From positions 103,242,040 through 103,306,039 of the forward strand of contig OX638130.1 of the NCBI GenBank assembly GCA_951804985.1: a stretch of DNA of 64,000 bases, given 5' to 3'. Position 1 is the first letter of the stretch. The number at the start of each line of letters is the position of its first letter. The notes beneath the pieces were generated by a model, which saw only the letters and a program-made list of their open reading frames with translations, did no database searches and had not been told where the DNA came from. The translations under genes and the position numbers were made by a program. Below, in pieces: positions 1 to 12,061 of this stretch. The stretch comes from Dryomyza anilis. Its lineage: Eukaryota; Arthropoda; Insecta; Diptera; Dryomyzidae.

Positions 1-640
1 TATTGTGCTACACAATACTGTGCTATGCTATGCTGTGCTGTGCTGCAAAATGGTGGTGTTCATGGCCGTCTCCATTAAAAGCGTATAAAAACCACAAAGA
101 TCGCGACTCGAAACAGAAAACACCATAAAAACCATAATAATGTGAAATAACCGGAACAAAAATAAACAAGACGGTGTTAATAGAGAGACCGCCTGTGGTT
201 GCTACTGAAAAATGTGCGCCGAGTAGTGCCAAAGAATGAATTTTTATTTAAACAATATTCAGATAAAGAGTAAAGTAACATCTCAAGCACTTGTTCAAAC
301 CACTAGGTAACCAAATTGATAGATGAAGATGAAATAATATTATTTTAAATTAATTAAATTGAAAACTATTTTTTATAACGCACAAAGTGTGTGTAAAAAG
401 TAAAGTTCATTGAGAATAAAATCATTAAAATTTCTTGGCAAAATTGGGATTTCAAAATATTTGAATTAAATGTTGCAATAATGTTTTATACCATTTTAAA
501 ACATTGAATCATTTGATTGTACAGTGTGGTGGAAGATAGCACCGCCATTTTGAGATAATCACAAAACGTATATTGTGCTTCGGGTGCTTAGTAAGTGCTG
601 GTGTTTGGTTTGTGCTGGTTTTTAGTGTTTTCCTAGTATG
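1..640. other. AT-rich low-copy DNA, no gene seen
   Basis: No convincing exon, RNA gene or element end is visible. The first 50 bases are a degenerate run of TGCTATGCTGTGCTG words. The 69-codon minus frame near the start has no recognisable domain. This could be intergenic or intronic. Confidence 0.5.
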
Positions 641-764
641 GACTTAGTCATTTTTTTATTCCCAACCCCTGAAGTACTAATACTAATCAATTTCATTTTT
701 CGGAAATATATTTTAAACATTTCACATTTTAAACAGGCACAAAATATAAAAGAAAATCAGAAAT

Positions 765-1345
765 GGCGAACAAGAGCTAAAACACAAAAAAATAAAAAAA
801 ATAAAAATAAAAGCAAACATAAAAACAGAGAAGCATAAACACCAAAAACTAATAGAAAAAAAACGAAAAAATCACATAGAATATACAAATAATAAAACCG
901 AATAAAAATAGTAATAACACAAAAGCAAAAAACACAAAATAAACAAAAAATTCGAAATCAAGAGAAAAAGAAAATGAAAAAGAAAAGGAAAAGAAAAAAA
1001 AAAGAAAAAGAAAAAAAAAAAGAAAAAAAAAATAAAAGTTAAAAGAAAAGTTAAAAGAAAAAAAAAAGAAAAATAAAATAAAAAGAAAAGAAAATAAAAA
1101 AAAATAAAAAGAAAATGAAAAAAGATAAGAAAAAGAAAATAAAAAGAAAATAAAAAGAAAAATAAAATAAAAAGAAAATGAAAAAAGATAATGAAAAAAG
1201 ATAAGAAAACGGAAAAGAAAAAACACACAATCAAAAATAAAAACATAAACAAAAGTAAAACAAAAACAAATTAAAAAAAACACTTCCAAAAGAAAAGTAA
1301 TGAAATGCAAAATTAATTGCAAAATACAGAAAACCAAAAGAAAAC
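765..1345. repeat. A/G-rich simple sequence (AAAAGAAAA type)
   Basis: The plus strand is almost pure A with G and a few C or T, built from AAAAGAAAA and AAAATAAAA words. Its complement gives two overlapping minus-strand frames of 126 and 162 codons made almost only of Phe, Leu, Ser and Tyr. These are composition artefacts, not membrane proteins. Confidence 0.85.
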
Positions 1346-1804
1346 ACTGAACATAAAAAGTAAAAACTAAATTAACACAAAATATAATAAATTCATATAA
1401 TAAATTTTAAAGTAGTCAAATTGTGATAGTGGGTGTGATGAAGTTAGAGATAAAGGATAAAGTTCCTAAATAACTCTCACTAAATATAAGTTATTAAATA
1501 AATCAAGGAAATTCAAAAATCAGTGAAAAACAAAAAAATGTTTTGGTCTGAGAAAAACCTTTATTTTTGAACATTTTCGGTTTGGATCTGAGAGAAACCT
1601 TTATTATTGAAAATTTTCGGATGGAATTGAACAGCGCGAGAGATATAAAGATTAACAAAATATCTCTCATTAGTAATTTTTGAGAAACGTTGATGTGCAA
1701 CTCTCTTGCCGAATGACTCTTAATATTTCTGGACCACAGACAGACGATTGTAACTTTTGTTTAAAAATGTGGGTTTATATGTAAATAAAATCCTAAAAGC
1801 CAAA
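1346..1804. other. AT-rich DNA with two related GAGAAACCTTTATT segments
   Basis: Between about 1535 and 1625 a short segment (TCTGAGARAAACCTTTAT followed by TTTTCGGTTTGG or a variant) occurs twice in tandem. Nothing else is recognisable and there is no coding signal. Confidence 0.4.
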
Positions 1805-2480
1805 ATTAAACATTTACTTTGTCGATTAAAAATGTATTGTCGACATTAACAATAATGTTCGAAATATTTCGAAAAAGAAAATCATTAAATAAAAACAATA
1901 AAAAAAATGTATTCGACAAAAACAACCATGTTCGAAAATTTACGAAAAAAAAATGTTCTAAAAATAAATATTTGGACAACAAAAACAACGAAATGGTCGA
2001 AAACAACATATTCCATCAAAAATATGTATTCAAAAAAAACAACAAGGTGGGAACATTTTCGAAAAAATTAAAATGTATTAAAAAAGTCTTTGGGCGATAA
2101 AAACAACACGGTCGATGTCACCATTCCCCAAAAAAAAAAAATAATAATCCACAAAAACAATAAGCTCTACAAATTTCGAATTTGTTAACGACAAACAGAA
2201 CGTAAATTACGAAATCGTCATTTTCCAAAAAAAAAAAAAAAATTTCGACAAACAATATTCGAAAATTTTCGAAAATAAATTTTTGTTAAAAAAAAATTGG
2301 ACGACAAAATTAACGCATTGGTCGAAATCAGCATTTTTCAAAAAAAATATATATACATTCAACAAAAATAACAATGTTCGAAAGAATTTGGAAAAACAAA
2401 TGTCAAAATCATCATTTTCTTACAACCATTTTTTTTTTTGTTTCTCCAAGCAAAAAAAATCCCTAAAATGAGACCAATTA
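1805..2480. repeat. Degenerate TTCGAAA / GTCGACAAA-rich repeat
   Basis: Words such as TTCGAAAATTTTCGAAAA, AACAATGTTCGAAA and GACAAAAACAA recur at irregular spacing through the tract. The same vocabulary appears on the opposite strand at 47280-47590 inside composite element copy 1, so this may be a related, heavily decayed repeat. The short plus-strand frames here (93 and 62 codons, Lys/Asn-rich) follow from composition. Confidence 0.6.
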
Positions 2481-2738
2481 AATTTGCTGTCTACTAACAA
2501 CCATTACCCAAAGACCTTTAAAATAAAAGTTTTCATATAACTCTTAACAAAAGAACTTTATATTTTTTGAAAAATTATATCTCTCAGTGAAAAATCAAAT
2601 GGAAATAAAGGTTAATAGATATATCTGATCTCTGGTAAAGGATGACAATGATACAAGGATACAATAATAAATTTCCAATTACCAATTGTTATTTTGCAGC
2701 AGCTGTACAAGTTGCCAATGACATTCAGCTGTCAAAAC

Positions 2739-2936
2739 CTCTGGCGCTACGTCAAGGTCTTAGTCTACGCTAGCAAGCCAACCACTTTAGCCTAGCTTGA
2801 GGTCAACATTCGACACGATATTGCCGGAATTATGCCGTACATATTGGACCGAGTGTAAAAAAAATTGACCGACAGCTTAAAGCACTGCCCGTGAAGCAGA
2901 GACGAACATTTAAATGAGATGCTATTACGTACATAA
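2739..2936 (+). pseudogene. Tc1/mariner-type transposase, C-terminal scrap
   Basis: Translated from 2739, the frame reads LWRYVKVLVYASKPTTLA, stop, LEVNIRHDIAGIMPYILDRV, stop, then KKLTDSLKHCP, stop, SRDEHLNEMLLRT and a TAA at the place where such proteins normally end. This is the typical tail of insect IS630/Tc1/mariner-type transposases, which read roughly WGYLKS-VYxxKPTTLxxLxxNI and end in RSRGGHLNxIxF. Three in-frame stops and the lack of any catalytic region make it dead. It lies just upstream of the left end of the element at 2952, so it is in the wrong order to be that copy's own C terminus. The shared word ACATAATGGCAT at 2931 and 3722 suggests the same family. Recognition is from memory of the family pattern. 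Confidence 0.6.
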
Positions 2937-2951
2937 TGGCATTAATGTAAT

Positions 2952-3804
2952 GGGTTTTTCAACAGGGACGCTACAAAAGTAGAGCGACAGGGACAGCAAA
3001 CGACGCCATATTTCTTACCGCTCTTTTGACATTTCTCTTCAGTAAGGTTTGCCATTTCATGATGGAAAGAGATACGAGCCAACAACGAGTCGAAATTATT
3101 AAAATTTACTACCGAAATTCGGAGTCAGTGGCCTCAACGTTAAGAGCGCTACGTCCAATTTATGGTCGTCATAAACGTCCTAGCAGATCAACAATTGAGC
3201 GTGTAGTGGAAAAATTTGAATCCACAGGCACAGTACAAAATGTTCCAGTGCCAGTGAGACAAAGAAGTGCTCGTAGTGTCGAGAATATTGCTGCCGCTGA
3301 GGCTTCAGTTGAAGAAAGCCTAAATGTGTCTCTCAAGCGTTGGGCATCTCTGTGACGTCCTTGTGGCGAATTTTGCGAAAAGATCTTGGCCTACATTCTT
3401 AAAAAATCAAATTGACGCAAGAACTGAAGCCGCTTGACCACCAGAAGCGTCGTATGTTCGTGAATTGGGCTGAGCAACAACTTGAAAATGATTCGGATTT
3501 TCATCGAAAAATCATCTTCAGCGATGAGGCTCATTTCTGGCTGAATGGCTTCATCAATAAACAAAATATGCGTTATTGGTCAGACAGCAATCCACACGTA
3601 TTCTATGAGTCATCATAGCATCCCGAAAAAATTACGGTTTGGTGCGGTTTATTGGCCGGCGGCGTCATTGGGCCGTACTTCTTCCGTGCTGATCAAGACC
3701 GGCACGTTACTGTGAATAGGCATACATAATGGCATCGAACGTACTTTTACAGGAATAAAGAAGAAGTGAAGAAAAACTTGTGTAGCGCTCTTATTGAAAA
3801 ACCC
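2952..3804 (+). mobile_element. Defective Tc1/mariner-like transposon
   Basis: The left end reads GGGTTTTTCAACAGGGACGC. The right end, reverse-complemented, reads GGGTTTTTCAATAAGAGCGC. These are imperfect inverted ends sharing GGGTTTTTCAA and GCTACA. Between them lies a broken transposase (3059-3720). The interior is shortened, since the second and third catalytic acidic regions and the C terminus are missing. Comparison with the fold-back copies at 11531, 19584 and 24694 shows that AACAGGGACG marks the 5' end and AATAAGAGCG the 3' end of the family. The best flanks (24694-25032) read TTA-AAGGG and CCCTT-TAA, consistent with the TA target duplication of Tc1/mariner elements. Confidence 0.8.
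3059..3720 (+). pseudogene. Tc1/mariner-like transposase, frameshifted and internally truncated
   Basis: The likely start is the double ATG at 3059/3062 (MERDTSQQRVEIIKIYYRNS...). The N-terminal part is a helix-turn-helix region, including YGRHKRPSRSTIERVVEKFE. The frame is lost near 3335, where the reading continues as SQALGISVTSLWRILRKDLG, then a stop, then LKPLDHQKRRMFVNWAEQQL. The first catalytic Asp lies in IIFSDEAHFWLNGFINKQN. A TAG at 3616 interrupts, after which HPEKITVWCGLLAGGVIGPY is legible up to DQDRHVTVNR. Everything beyond, including the usual FQQDGA second Asp and the third acidic residue, is deleted. The protein would be inactive. The exact clade cannot be set because the spacing between the acidic residues is lost. 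Confidence 0.8.
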
Positions 3805-5100
3805 TTTAGCTTCAAAATCAATTTGATACCTCACTTCTTTGTTATATTATTTCTATTTCTTTTTATATCTTTCTTATCTGGGCACCCCATATATTAAAAT
3901 TAGTTTTGACAATTGAAAGAAAAACTACGTGCAGAAAATGTGATAATCTGTAGAAAATCTTACAACTAGTAGGCAACTAAATTGACATTAGTTAAAATAA
4001 GATCTTGTTAAAGTAAGGAGTTGAAAAACCTATTCCTAATATAGGTTATAATAAGAAATTAAATAATTTCCACAAAAAAATAATTATTATGTTTATTACG
4101 TGTCGTGTAAACTCAAATGTTACTCTATGCACGAAAACGTGCGACACGCAATTGAGGTGCGTGCCAAAGATACGTAGCAAAAAACCTATGGTTTTTGATT
4201 TATTTATATAGTTTTTATTATTTATTATGCACACATTATGAACGCACATTATTATGGGCTTTACGTAGGTTTTAATTTATTGCCGCAGGCTTTAGTAAAA
4301 TGTTATAATGTAGAATATTAATTCAAAGCTCAACTGTGACGTGTGACTAAAACTATGCCGTAACATTTTTTGAACTATTTGAAGTTTTCATCAAAATATA
4401 TAAAATTTATATTTTATTACATTACATTTCGTTGCCACCAATAAGACAAAGTCAAACTTTATTTTACTTTGCCACCAGCAACAGCAAATAGTGCAATGCA
4501 TAATGTTTTGTAATAAATAAAAAATATATAAGTAATAAAAACTAAAAAATCATAAAAACACTGCGGAACTTTTGTATATTGCGCAAGCATTTTGAGCATC
4601 TACAACTTAAACGAATTCTTTTAGTTCAAAAAGGGTCCGTTGTAATTTTATTTAATTTTTCACAGAGTTAGCAATACGCAGCCCCCGGCTATAACAGGTA
4701 ACTTTGAAAAATATTTTATGTTTTTTTCGCAGTTCAAATAAAAGACAAAAGACCCAGATGTTAAGGTACAGCATAAATGTGCGCACAACAGTGCAGAGTA
4801 GAGCAACTATTAAAATGGAATAAAACTACTTAAAGTCATAATTCAAATTTTATGCGTTTTGTTGCGCTGAACTTTTGAGGTGTTTTGCATATAGCGCTTA
4901 GTAGCAGACAATTTGTTGCTCAGTCATATTATGGGTATTTTTGTGAAATTGAAGTTTTTCTTTTATATGTTTTTAGGCCTTTTTTAATTTTTAATTTTGG
5001 TTTTTCTTCAAAATTGCTTAAAATTTCAACATTTTTCAGCTTAAACATATTTTCTAATTTTTTGTGTTTAATTTAGATGTAGTGAGTGAGTTTAATAAAA
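3805..5100. other. AT-rich low-copy DNA, no gene seen
   Basis: Non-repetitive at the scale I can judge. No frame with domain content and no element ends. Small poly-T and poly-A runs only. Confidence 0.45.
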
Positions 5101-5102
5101 TA

Positions 5103-7660
5103 TCAATATTTGGTAGTGGAAATTTAATTTTTTACTAAAAACTCAATTTTTCACTCAAAATTTAAATTTTCACTTAAAATTTAATTTTTCACTCAAAATT
5201 CAATATTTCACTAAAAATTCAAATTTTCACTAAAAATTCAAATTTTCACTTAAAATTCAATTTGTTACTCAAAATTCAAATTTTCACTCAAAATTCAATT
5301 TTTCACTCAATTCAATTTTTCCCTCAGAATTAAATTTTTCAATCAAATTCAATTTTTCTCTCAAAATTCAATTTTTAACTCAAATTTCAATATTTCACTC
5401 AAAATTCCATTTTTCATTCAAAATTCAAATTTTCATTCAAAATTCAGTTTATCACTAAAAATTCAAATTTTCACTAAAAATTCAATTTTTCACTCAAAAT
5501 TCAATTTTTCGCTTAAAATTTAATTGTTCACTCAAAATTTAATATTTCGCTAAAAATTCAATTTTTCACTCAAAATTCAATTTTTCACTCAAAATTCAAT
5601 TTTTCACTCAAAATTCAATTTTTCACTAAAAATTCAATTTATCACGCAAAATTCAATTTATCACTAAAAATTCAGTTTTTCACTCAAATTTCAACTTTTC
5701 ACTAGAAATTCCATTTTTCATTCAAAATTCAATATATCACTAAAAATTCAGTTTTTAACTAAAAATTCAATTTTTCACTCAAATTTAAATTTTTCGCTCA
5801 AAATTCAATTTTTCACTCAATTCAATTTTTCCCTCAGAATTAAATTTTTCAATCAAATTCAATTTTTCCCTCAAAATTCAATTTTTCACTCAAATTTCAA
5901 TATTTCACTTAAAAATCCATTTTTCATTCAAAATTCAAATTTTCACTCAAAATTCAGTTTATCACTAAAAATTCAAATTTTCACTAAAAATTCAATTTTT
6001 CACTCAAAATTCAATTTTTCGCTTAAAATTTAATTGTTCACTCAAAATTTAATATTTCACTCAAAATTCAATTTTTCACTCAAAATTCAATTTTTCACTC
6101 AAAATTCAATTTTTCACTAAAAATTCAATTTATCACGCAAAATTCAATTTATCACTAAAAATTCAGTTTTTCACTCAAATTTCAACTTTTCACTAGAAAT
6201 TCCATTTTTCATTCAAAATTCAATTTATCACTAAAAATTCAGTTTTTCACTAAAAATTCAGTTTTTCACTCAAATTTAAATTTTTCACTCAAAATTTAAA
6301 TTTTTCACTCAAAATTCAATTTTTCACTCAAAATTCAATTTATCAATAAAAATTTAGTTTTTCACTAAAAATTCAATTTTTCACTAAAAATTCTAATTTT
6401 CACACAAAATTCAATTTTTCATTCAAAATTCAATTTTTCATTCAAAATTCAATTTATCACTAAAAATTCAGTTTTTCACTAAAAATTTAATTTTTCACTC
6501 AAAAATTAATATTTTGCTCAAAATTCAATTTTTATTCAAAATTCAATTTGTCACTCAAATTTCAATTTTTATTCAAAATTCAATTTGTCACTCAAATTTG
6601 AATTTTTCACTCAAAATTCAATTTATCACTAAAAATTCCATTTATCACTAAAAATTCAGTTTTTCACTAAAAATTCAAATTTTCACTCAAATTTCATTTT
6701 TCACTCAAAATTCAATTTTTCATTCAAAATGCAATTTATCACTAAAAATTCAGTTTTTCACTAAAAATTCAATTTTTCACTAAAATTTAAATTTTTCACT
6801 CAAAATTCAATTTTTCACTCAATTCAATTTTTCCCTCAGAATTAAATTTTTCAATCAAATTCAATTTTTCTCTCAAAATTCAATTTTTCACTCAAATTTC
6901 AATATTTCACACAAAATTCCATTTTTCATTAAAAATTCAAATTTTCACTCAAAATTCAATTTTTTACTCAAAATTCAATTTTTCGCTTAAAATTTAATTT
7001 TTCACTCAAAATTTAATATTTCGCTAAATATTCAATTTTTCACTCAAAATTCAATTTTTCACTCAAAATTCAATTTTTCACTCAAAATTCAATTTTTCAC
7101 TCAAAATTCAATTTTTCACTCAAAATTCAATTTTTCACTCAAAATTCAATTTTTCACTAAAAATTCAATTTATCACTAAAAATTCAGTTTTTCACTCAAA
7201 TTTCAACTTTTCAGTAGAAATTCCATGTTTCATTCAAAATTCAATTTATCACTAAAAATTCAGTTTTTCACTAAAAATTCAATTTTTCACTCAAATTTAA
7301 ATTTTTCACTCAAAATTTAATTTTTCACTCAAAATTCAATTTTTCACATAAAATTCAATTTATCAATAAAAATTTAGTTTTTCACTAAAAATTCAATTTT
7401 TCACTAAAAATTCAAATTTTCACTAAAAATTCAAATTTTTATCCAAAATTCAATTTTTCATTCAAAATTCAATTTTCATTCAAAATTTAATTTTTCAGTC
7501 AAAATTCAATTTATAAAAAATCCATTTATCACCAAAAATACAGGTTTCACTAAAAATTTAGTTTTCCACTCAAATTTCAATTCTTTACTGAAAATTCAAT
7601 TTTTTTTTCTCAAAATTAATTTTTTTTTACTAAAAATTCATTTTTTTTTTACTGAATACT
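5103..7660 (+). repeat. 19-bp satellite, variable array (TTCACTMAAAATTCAATTT)
   Basis: About 130 units of a 19-bp sequence, consensus TTCACTCAAAATTCAATTT, with CTAAAA variants and 1-3 bp indels. There is higher-order structure: the block opening CACTCAATTCAATTTTTCCC recurs at 5304, 5814 and 6816, each followed by the same ordered series of variant units. The left edge of the 8-kb duplication (5814) falls exactly on one of these blocks. Related arrays lie at 31325-31985 (opposite orientation) and 37315-39440. Confidence 0.92.
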
Positions 7661-8857
7661 TCTTGAGTCTTAAATATGGAGATTATAAAAAGTTTCAATT
7701 TTATTTAAAAAAAATATTTAATTTAGTAAATATAGAAAATTAGTTAAAAAAATAATTCAAAAACAAGAATTTTACTACATTAAGCATAAATATTAAATCT
7801 TAGTTAATGACATTATAAAGGCAACAACTTCTTCAAACGTCAATTGACTGTCCTGTCCCTCTAACATGCTTCAAAATTTGCATGTCGCACTTAACCGTTT
7901 TATCAGCCGCATGCAAAACTGATTTAACAAAGGCTGACAGCACCATATAACCTAACCCAACACAGGATAATAACTTCTTAACAGCCGCAAAAATGCTGAT
8001 TAAACAAACGCCTACGCGGTACGCCTATCAATTTGTTCTGTTTGTTTTATTTGCTGTGTGTTTGTTTAGTTAGTTGTTTTTATGTGGTAAACATAAAAAT
8101 ATTTGCTCGCATTTACACAGTGATTCACATTTATTTACATATTCTAATCGTTGGCGAAAGTTGAACGTTAACATAAATCAACTTTTGGTTTGACAGGCGC
8201 TTCAATGTCGGCACCGTCACCGCCGCCATAGCCACTGGTTCGACAAACTGCAGAAAACGATGAACCGCCTGCAAACCACTGAAGTTCAACACACTGCTGT
8301 TCAGACACAGAATTTTTGTAGGTGTAGGATTTTTCTTATTTTTTGTGCTGTATATAAAAATTTATTCTGGCGATTTAATGTTATGCCAGCGAAAGTTTTA
8401 TGGTTTATTATAGGTTCTATTATATTGTATTATTACCATTGTTTTATTTGTTTGTTATTGCATTTTGAATTTATTTATGCTATTTCTATTTGTTTTATTT
8501 GTTGCTATGCCGCCGCCACCCTCTTTTTAGTCGTTTCATTTGCATTTAATACATCCAGTTTATTTGTTTAGTTTTTATTGACCATAAAGTTATTTGCATT
8601 CAGCATATGACACTGAATGCATTAAGCGCTATTTTTATGTGTTTTTTAATGACAACGCAGTTGAGTGAATTGTTTTGACTTGAAATCTAAATCATAACAA
8701 ACAGAAAGAAAAATTCTTTCTTGGCGACAAAGCATTTGAAATATGTTTTTTATTATTGTTTTATCTATAAAGAAGTTGTTAAACTTTATAATTTTTATAA
8801 AAATTAAATGTTTATTACATTTAACAAGGCTTTTATTGCTTGTTATCTGTAAGTGCT
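7661..8857. other. Low-copy DNA between satellite and 330-bp repeats
   Basis: The transition out of the satellite is gradual (poly-T-rich degenerate units to about 7660). The stretch around 8150-8320 is richer in G+C than its surroundings and holds the possible exon described separately. The rest is AT-rich without recognisable features. Confidence 0.45.
8197..8571 (+). CDS. Possible small exon or ORF, unrecognised
   Basis: An acceptor-like TTTTGGTTTGACAG ends at 8196. The frame that follows is open to a TAG at 8569 and includes an ATG at 8260 (MNRLQTTEVQHTAVQTQNFC). The first 40 or so codons are His/Arg/Gln-rich with more G+C than the flanks. The later part is Leu/Ile/Phe-rich and looks like AT-rich chance translation. 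A GT donor (TAG|GTGTAG) at 8321 would give an exon of about 125 bases. I recognise no domain. The identical copy at 16250-16624 carries no evolutionary information because the two copies are almost identical throughout. Confidence 0.15.
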   Translation, partial: ALQCRHRHRRHSHWFDKLQKTMNRLQTTEVQHTAVQTQNFCRCRIFLIFCAVYKNLFWRFNVMPAKVLWFIIGSIILYYYHCFICLLLHFEFIYAISICFICCYAAATLFLVVSFAFNTSSLFV

Positions 8858-9990
8858 ACATGACGTATGAGTGTTATTTATTTAAATGATTCTGTTACAA
8901 TGTTTTATATTTTTATTCTTAGCCTATATATATATTTTTTATTACTTTTTTATTGAAGCAACATAAAATGACTAACTTTTGGCGAAAAACTTTTAAATTT
9001 TATTTATTTCGTTTTCGCACGAAAAATTCATATGTCAGTTAACACACATATTTCGTAATTTTCTTGATGAATATATTAAAAAGTATATGTTATACAATAT
9101 ATTTAACGCTGCAGAACAAATATAATTTACAATAATCTAAAATCAATTAAATGTTTCAAGTATTACTGCATTTTTAACATGTTACATGACGTAATAGTGT
9201 TATTTATGTAAATGATTCTATATTTCTGTATTCACGTTCATTTATCTTTTTTGTATTATTGACAACTTAAAGCTCCATTAAATATCAATATTTTTGCATA
9301 ATCCGTTACAATTTGAATTATTTAGTTTGTGGTCAAAAAATACATATGTCAGTTTGAACATATATTTCGTCATTTCATTGTTAAATGTATTATAAAGTAT
9401 ATGTTATACGAATATTGTAGTAATATTAAATGTGTCAGTACAAATTTATATTACAATAAAGTAAAATCAATTACATTTTTCAAGTATTTTTGACATTTTA
9501 ATATGAAAAATTAAATATATGTGTTACATGACGTATGAGTGCTATTTATTAAAATGCCTCCATTATAGTCTACATTTTTATTTATTTTTTTTCATTAATG
9601 CCACCTAAAAACTCCATTAAATAGCAATATATTCACACAAATCATTGCAATATGAATTGTTTAGTTTGCGCTCGAAAAATACGTATGTCAGTTTAAACAT
9701 ATATTTCATAATTTTATTAATAAATGTATTATAAAGCATACGATACATAAACATTTTCGAAATATTTAATGTTGCAGTATAAAATAACGTAAAATAAATA
9801 CAATTTTCGGCTTTTTTGCCATTGAACATATATACGTTCAACATGACGTATGAGTGTTATTTGTTTAAATGTTTATTATAGTGCAATAGGTATATTTTTA
9901 TTCTCTTTTATATATATATATTTTTTTTAATTAATGCTCTTTTAAGGATACATTAAGTAGCTATGTTTTTGCGTAAAACGTTTAAATTTT
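8858..9990 (+). repeat. Degenerate ~330-bp tandem repeat
   Basis: A conserved box, ACATGACGTATGAGTG with minor changes, occurs at 8858, 9184, 9526 and 9841, so the spacings are 326, 342 and 315. Between boxes the same order of landmarks recurs: CTCCATTAAATA-type, then AATACATATGTCAGTTTRAA, then CATATATTTCGTAATTTT, then GTATATGTTATA. A fifth box stands alone at 13264. The array may once have continued there and been split by the insertions at 10.0-13.2 kb. Confidence 0.85.
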
Positions 9991-10019
9991 AATTGTTTCA
10001 GCTGAGCATATCTAGAACA

Positions 10020-10560
10020 TCTTCAAAACCACATAAAAAAAAGTACAATTGGAAAAAATACAAAAGAAATACAAAACACAAGAGCAAAACACAAAATCAA
10101 AATCAGATAACAAAGACTAAAAAACAAAAACAAAAGCAAAATCTCTAAAACAAAAACCTGTGTTACCACAAAAGTGAAAACAAAAGCAAAAACATAAAAA
10201 AAAAAAAAAGCAACAGAAAATAAAAACTGCAATTACAAAAGCAAAAACAGAAGAACATAAGAAATTATTCAGAAACAAAAACACAAAAACAAAAGACAAA
10301 TAAAAAGAAAAAGATAAATAAAAAAAATCAATATCAAAAACAGTAAGAAACAAAAAAAAAATTAAAAAATGTAAAGAATCTTAAGAATAGTAAAAAAAAA
10401 AGTAAAACACAAAAAAAAACACAAAAATCTAAAACATAAATAAAAATTTACGCAAAAACAAACAAGATATAAACACAAAAATAAAAACAAAATGAGCAAA
10501 AACACTAAAATATCAAAGACAAGTAAAAATACGAAAACAACACTGGAAATAAATTTTAGG
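10020..10560 (+). repeat. A-rich simple sequence (CAAAAACAAAAGCAAAAA)
   Basis: Built of CAAAA, AAAGC and AACACAAAA words. Minus-strand frames of 69 and 78 codons are Phe/Val/Cys-rich artefacts. The same words in T-rich orientation fill 25440-26480 and parts of composite element copies 1 and 2. Confidence 0.85.
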
Positions 10561-10641
10561 AAAATCCAGCAAAAATTGAGCCATCGTATATTTTTTTTTT
10601 TTTTTAAATCTACAAAATAATTTGTGAACTACATTTTTCTG

Positions 10642-10958
10642 CAGTATATAGGTAGCTCAGTGGTTAGTGCGTTGGACTGTGAGCCGAAAGTTCCCCGGTG
10701 CAAAACTGGACTGGGGCTAACAACATCATTTCATAGAAACATTTTTCTATACCGCGCTACCTCTCGTCAGTAAATGGCAAAACTACGAGAGTAAAACCAG
10801 TGCCTATGAAAAGCTGTCATCCGCCGTTCGGATTCGGCAATAAACTGTAGGTCCCACCACTTTGAGTATAAATATAACACGCACCGCTCAAAATGGTGAG
10901 AGAGCTCGGCCGAAGTTCTATACAGGACAGTAGCGCCAAACTATTATATTATTATATA
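10642..10958 (+). mobile_element. tRNA-derived SINE, copy 1
   Basis: The 5' head is tRNA-like: GGTAGCTCAGTGGTTAGTGC fits a Pol III A box, followed by an anticodon arm whose loop CTGTGAG would carry GTG (His-like), and a decayed B box (CCCCGGTGCAAAACTGG). A tRNA-unrelated body follows (GACTGGGGCTAACAACATC through GAGAGAGCTCGGCCGAAG and GGACAGTAGCGCCAAAC), ending in a TATTATATTATTATA tail. The same body is found at 18695, 32371 (minus) and 44255 (minus, truncated), so it is a dispersed family and not a tRNA gene. Confidence 0.85.
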
Positions 10959-11303
10959 GTAAAAAAATTAACAGCTATTGTTAAAAAATGGTTTTATAAA
11001 ATTAGAACACCCGTTGCGCAATCCAGGTAGAAAATGCATAGTTAATATAAAACCGTTCGCGTGATTGTTTTTTTAATGACAGCCTTCAATGTCAAGGGGT
11101 AATTAAGGTTTTTGTTCAAAATTCAAAAGTGTATGATTATAGGATAAGTGGCCTGAACTTAATTTTTATGATATAATATTTCAGATTAATATGACTTTAA
11201 TATAATATAATTAAACGAAAATTATTTTTTGGAAATGATAGATTTTTAGAGTGCCCCTATTCTGGGAGCATATTCAAGTGACATACCTTAAAATCATTGC
11301 TAC
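10959..11303. other. AT-rich low-copy DNA
   Basis: Between the SINE tail and the TIR element. No feature seen. Confidence 0.4.
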
Positions 11304-11530
11304 TACACTCAAAAAAATAATGTATTAAAAACAAATAAAAATGTCTTTGAAATAAGTACAATTGTATTCGTTTTACGTTCAAAGACATTTACTTTTGTTT
11401 TAAATAAATTGTTTTTGTATGAAAAATATTTTTTATATTTTTCATACACATATACACAGTACATATTTTTATTGAATTTTAGATCAATTTTTAAATAAAT
11501 TTGTCTTAAAATCACTGAAATTGCAATTAA

Positions 11531-11860
11531 AGGGTTTTTCAATAAGAGCGCTACAAAAGTTTCTTCAAGGGTTTTTCAACAGGGACGCTACAGCGACAGG
11601 GACAGCAAACGACGCCATATTTCTTACCGCTCTTTTGACATTTCACTTCAGTAAGGTTTGCCATTTTATGATGGAAAGATATACGAACCAACAACGAGTC
11701 CAAATTATTAAAATTTACTACCGAAATTCGAATTCGTATATCTTTCCATCATGAAATGGCAAACATTACTGAAGTGAAATGTTAAAAGAGCGGCAAGAAA
11801 TATGGCATCGTTTGCTGTCCCTGTCGCTCTACTTTTGTAGCGTCCCATTTGAAAAACCCT
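11531..11860 (-). mobile_element. Mariner-derived fold-back MITE, copy A
   Basis: Starts AGGGTTTTTCAATAAGAGCG, the 3' end of the mariner family. Then come a short spacer and AGGGTTTTTCAACAGGGACG, the 5' end, followed by the mariner 5' leader and the first codons of transposase (MERYTNQQRVQIIKIYYRNS). At about 11730 it turns back: the leader and 5' end recur in inverse order to AAACCCT at 11860. It is thus a hairpin made from two 5' halves plus one extra 3' terminus. The 77-codon plus frame here is only the inverted-repeat read-through. Confidence 0.85.
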
Positions 11861-12061
11861 GTATTTAGCTGTCCAGAAAATATAGAAAAATAAATAAATT
11901 TTGTATTTTCAGTACAAAATGTATTAAAAACCATATTTTTTATTCCTTTTTCCACTCTTTTCCTTTCTTTTGTTTCTTTTCACTAGTCGTCTTCTTTTAT
12001 TCCTTATTTACTTCATATAAATTTACCAATTGAATAAAAATGTTGTTATATTTCAGTTGTC

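Noticed and set aside
849..1337. 162-codon minus frame rich in Phe and Leu, like a membrane protein
   Set aside because: Direct translation of a poly-A/G tract; all three frames show the same bias.
5103..7660. CRISPR-like regular repeats
   Set aside because: The 19-bp units are contiguous with no unique spacers, and the DNA is eukaryotic.
10642..10730. Functional tRNA-His gene
   Set aside because: The tRNA-like head continues into the SINE body, the B box is damaged, no acceptor stem closes, and the body recurs elsewhere.
11521..11754. 77-codon frame containing MERYTNQQRVQIIKIYYRNS as a gene
   Set aside because: It is the mariner N terminus inside a fold-back MITE, ending where the inverted half begins.
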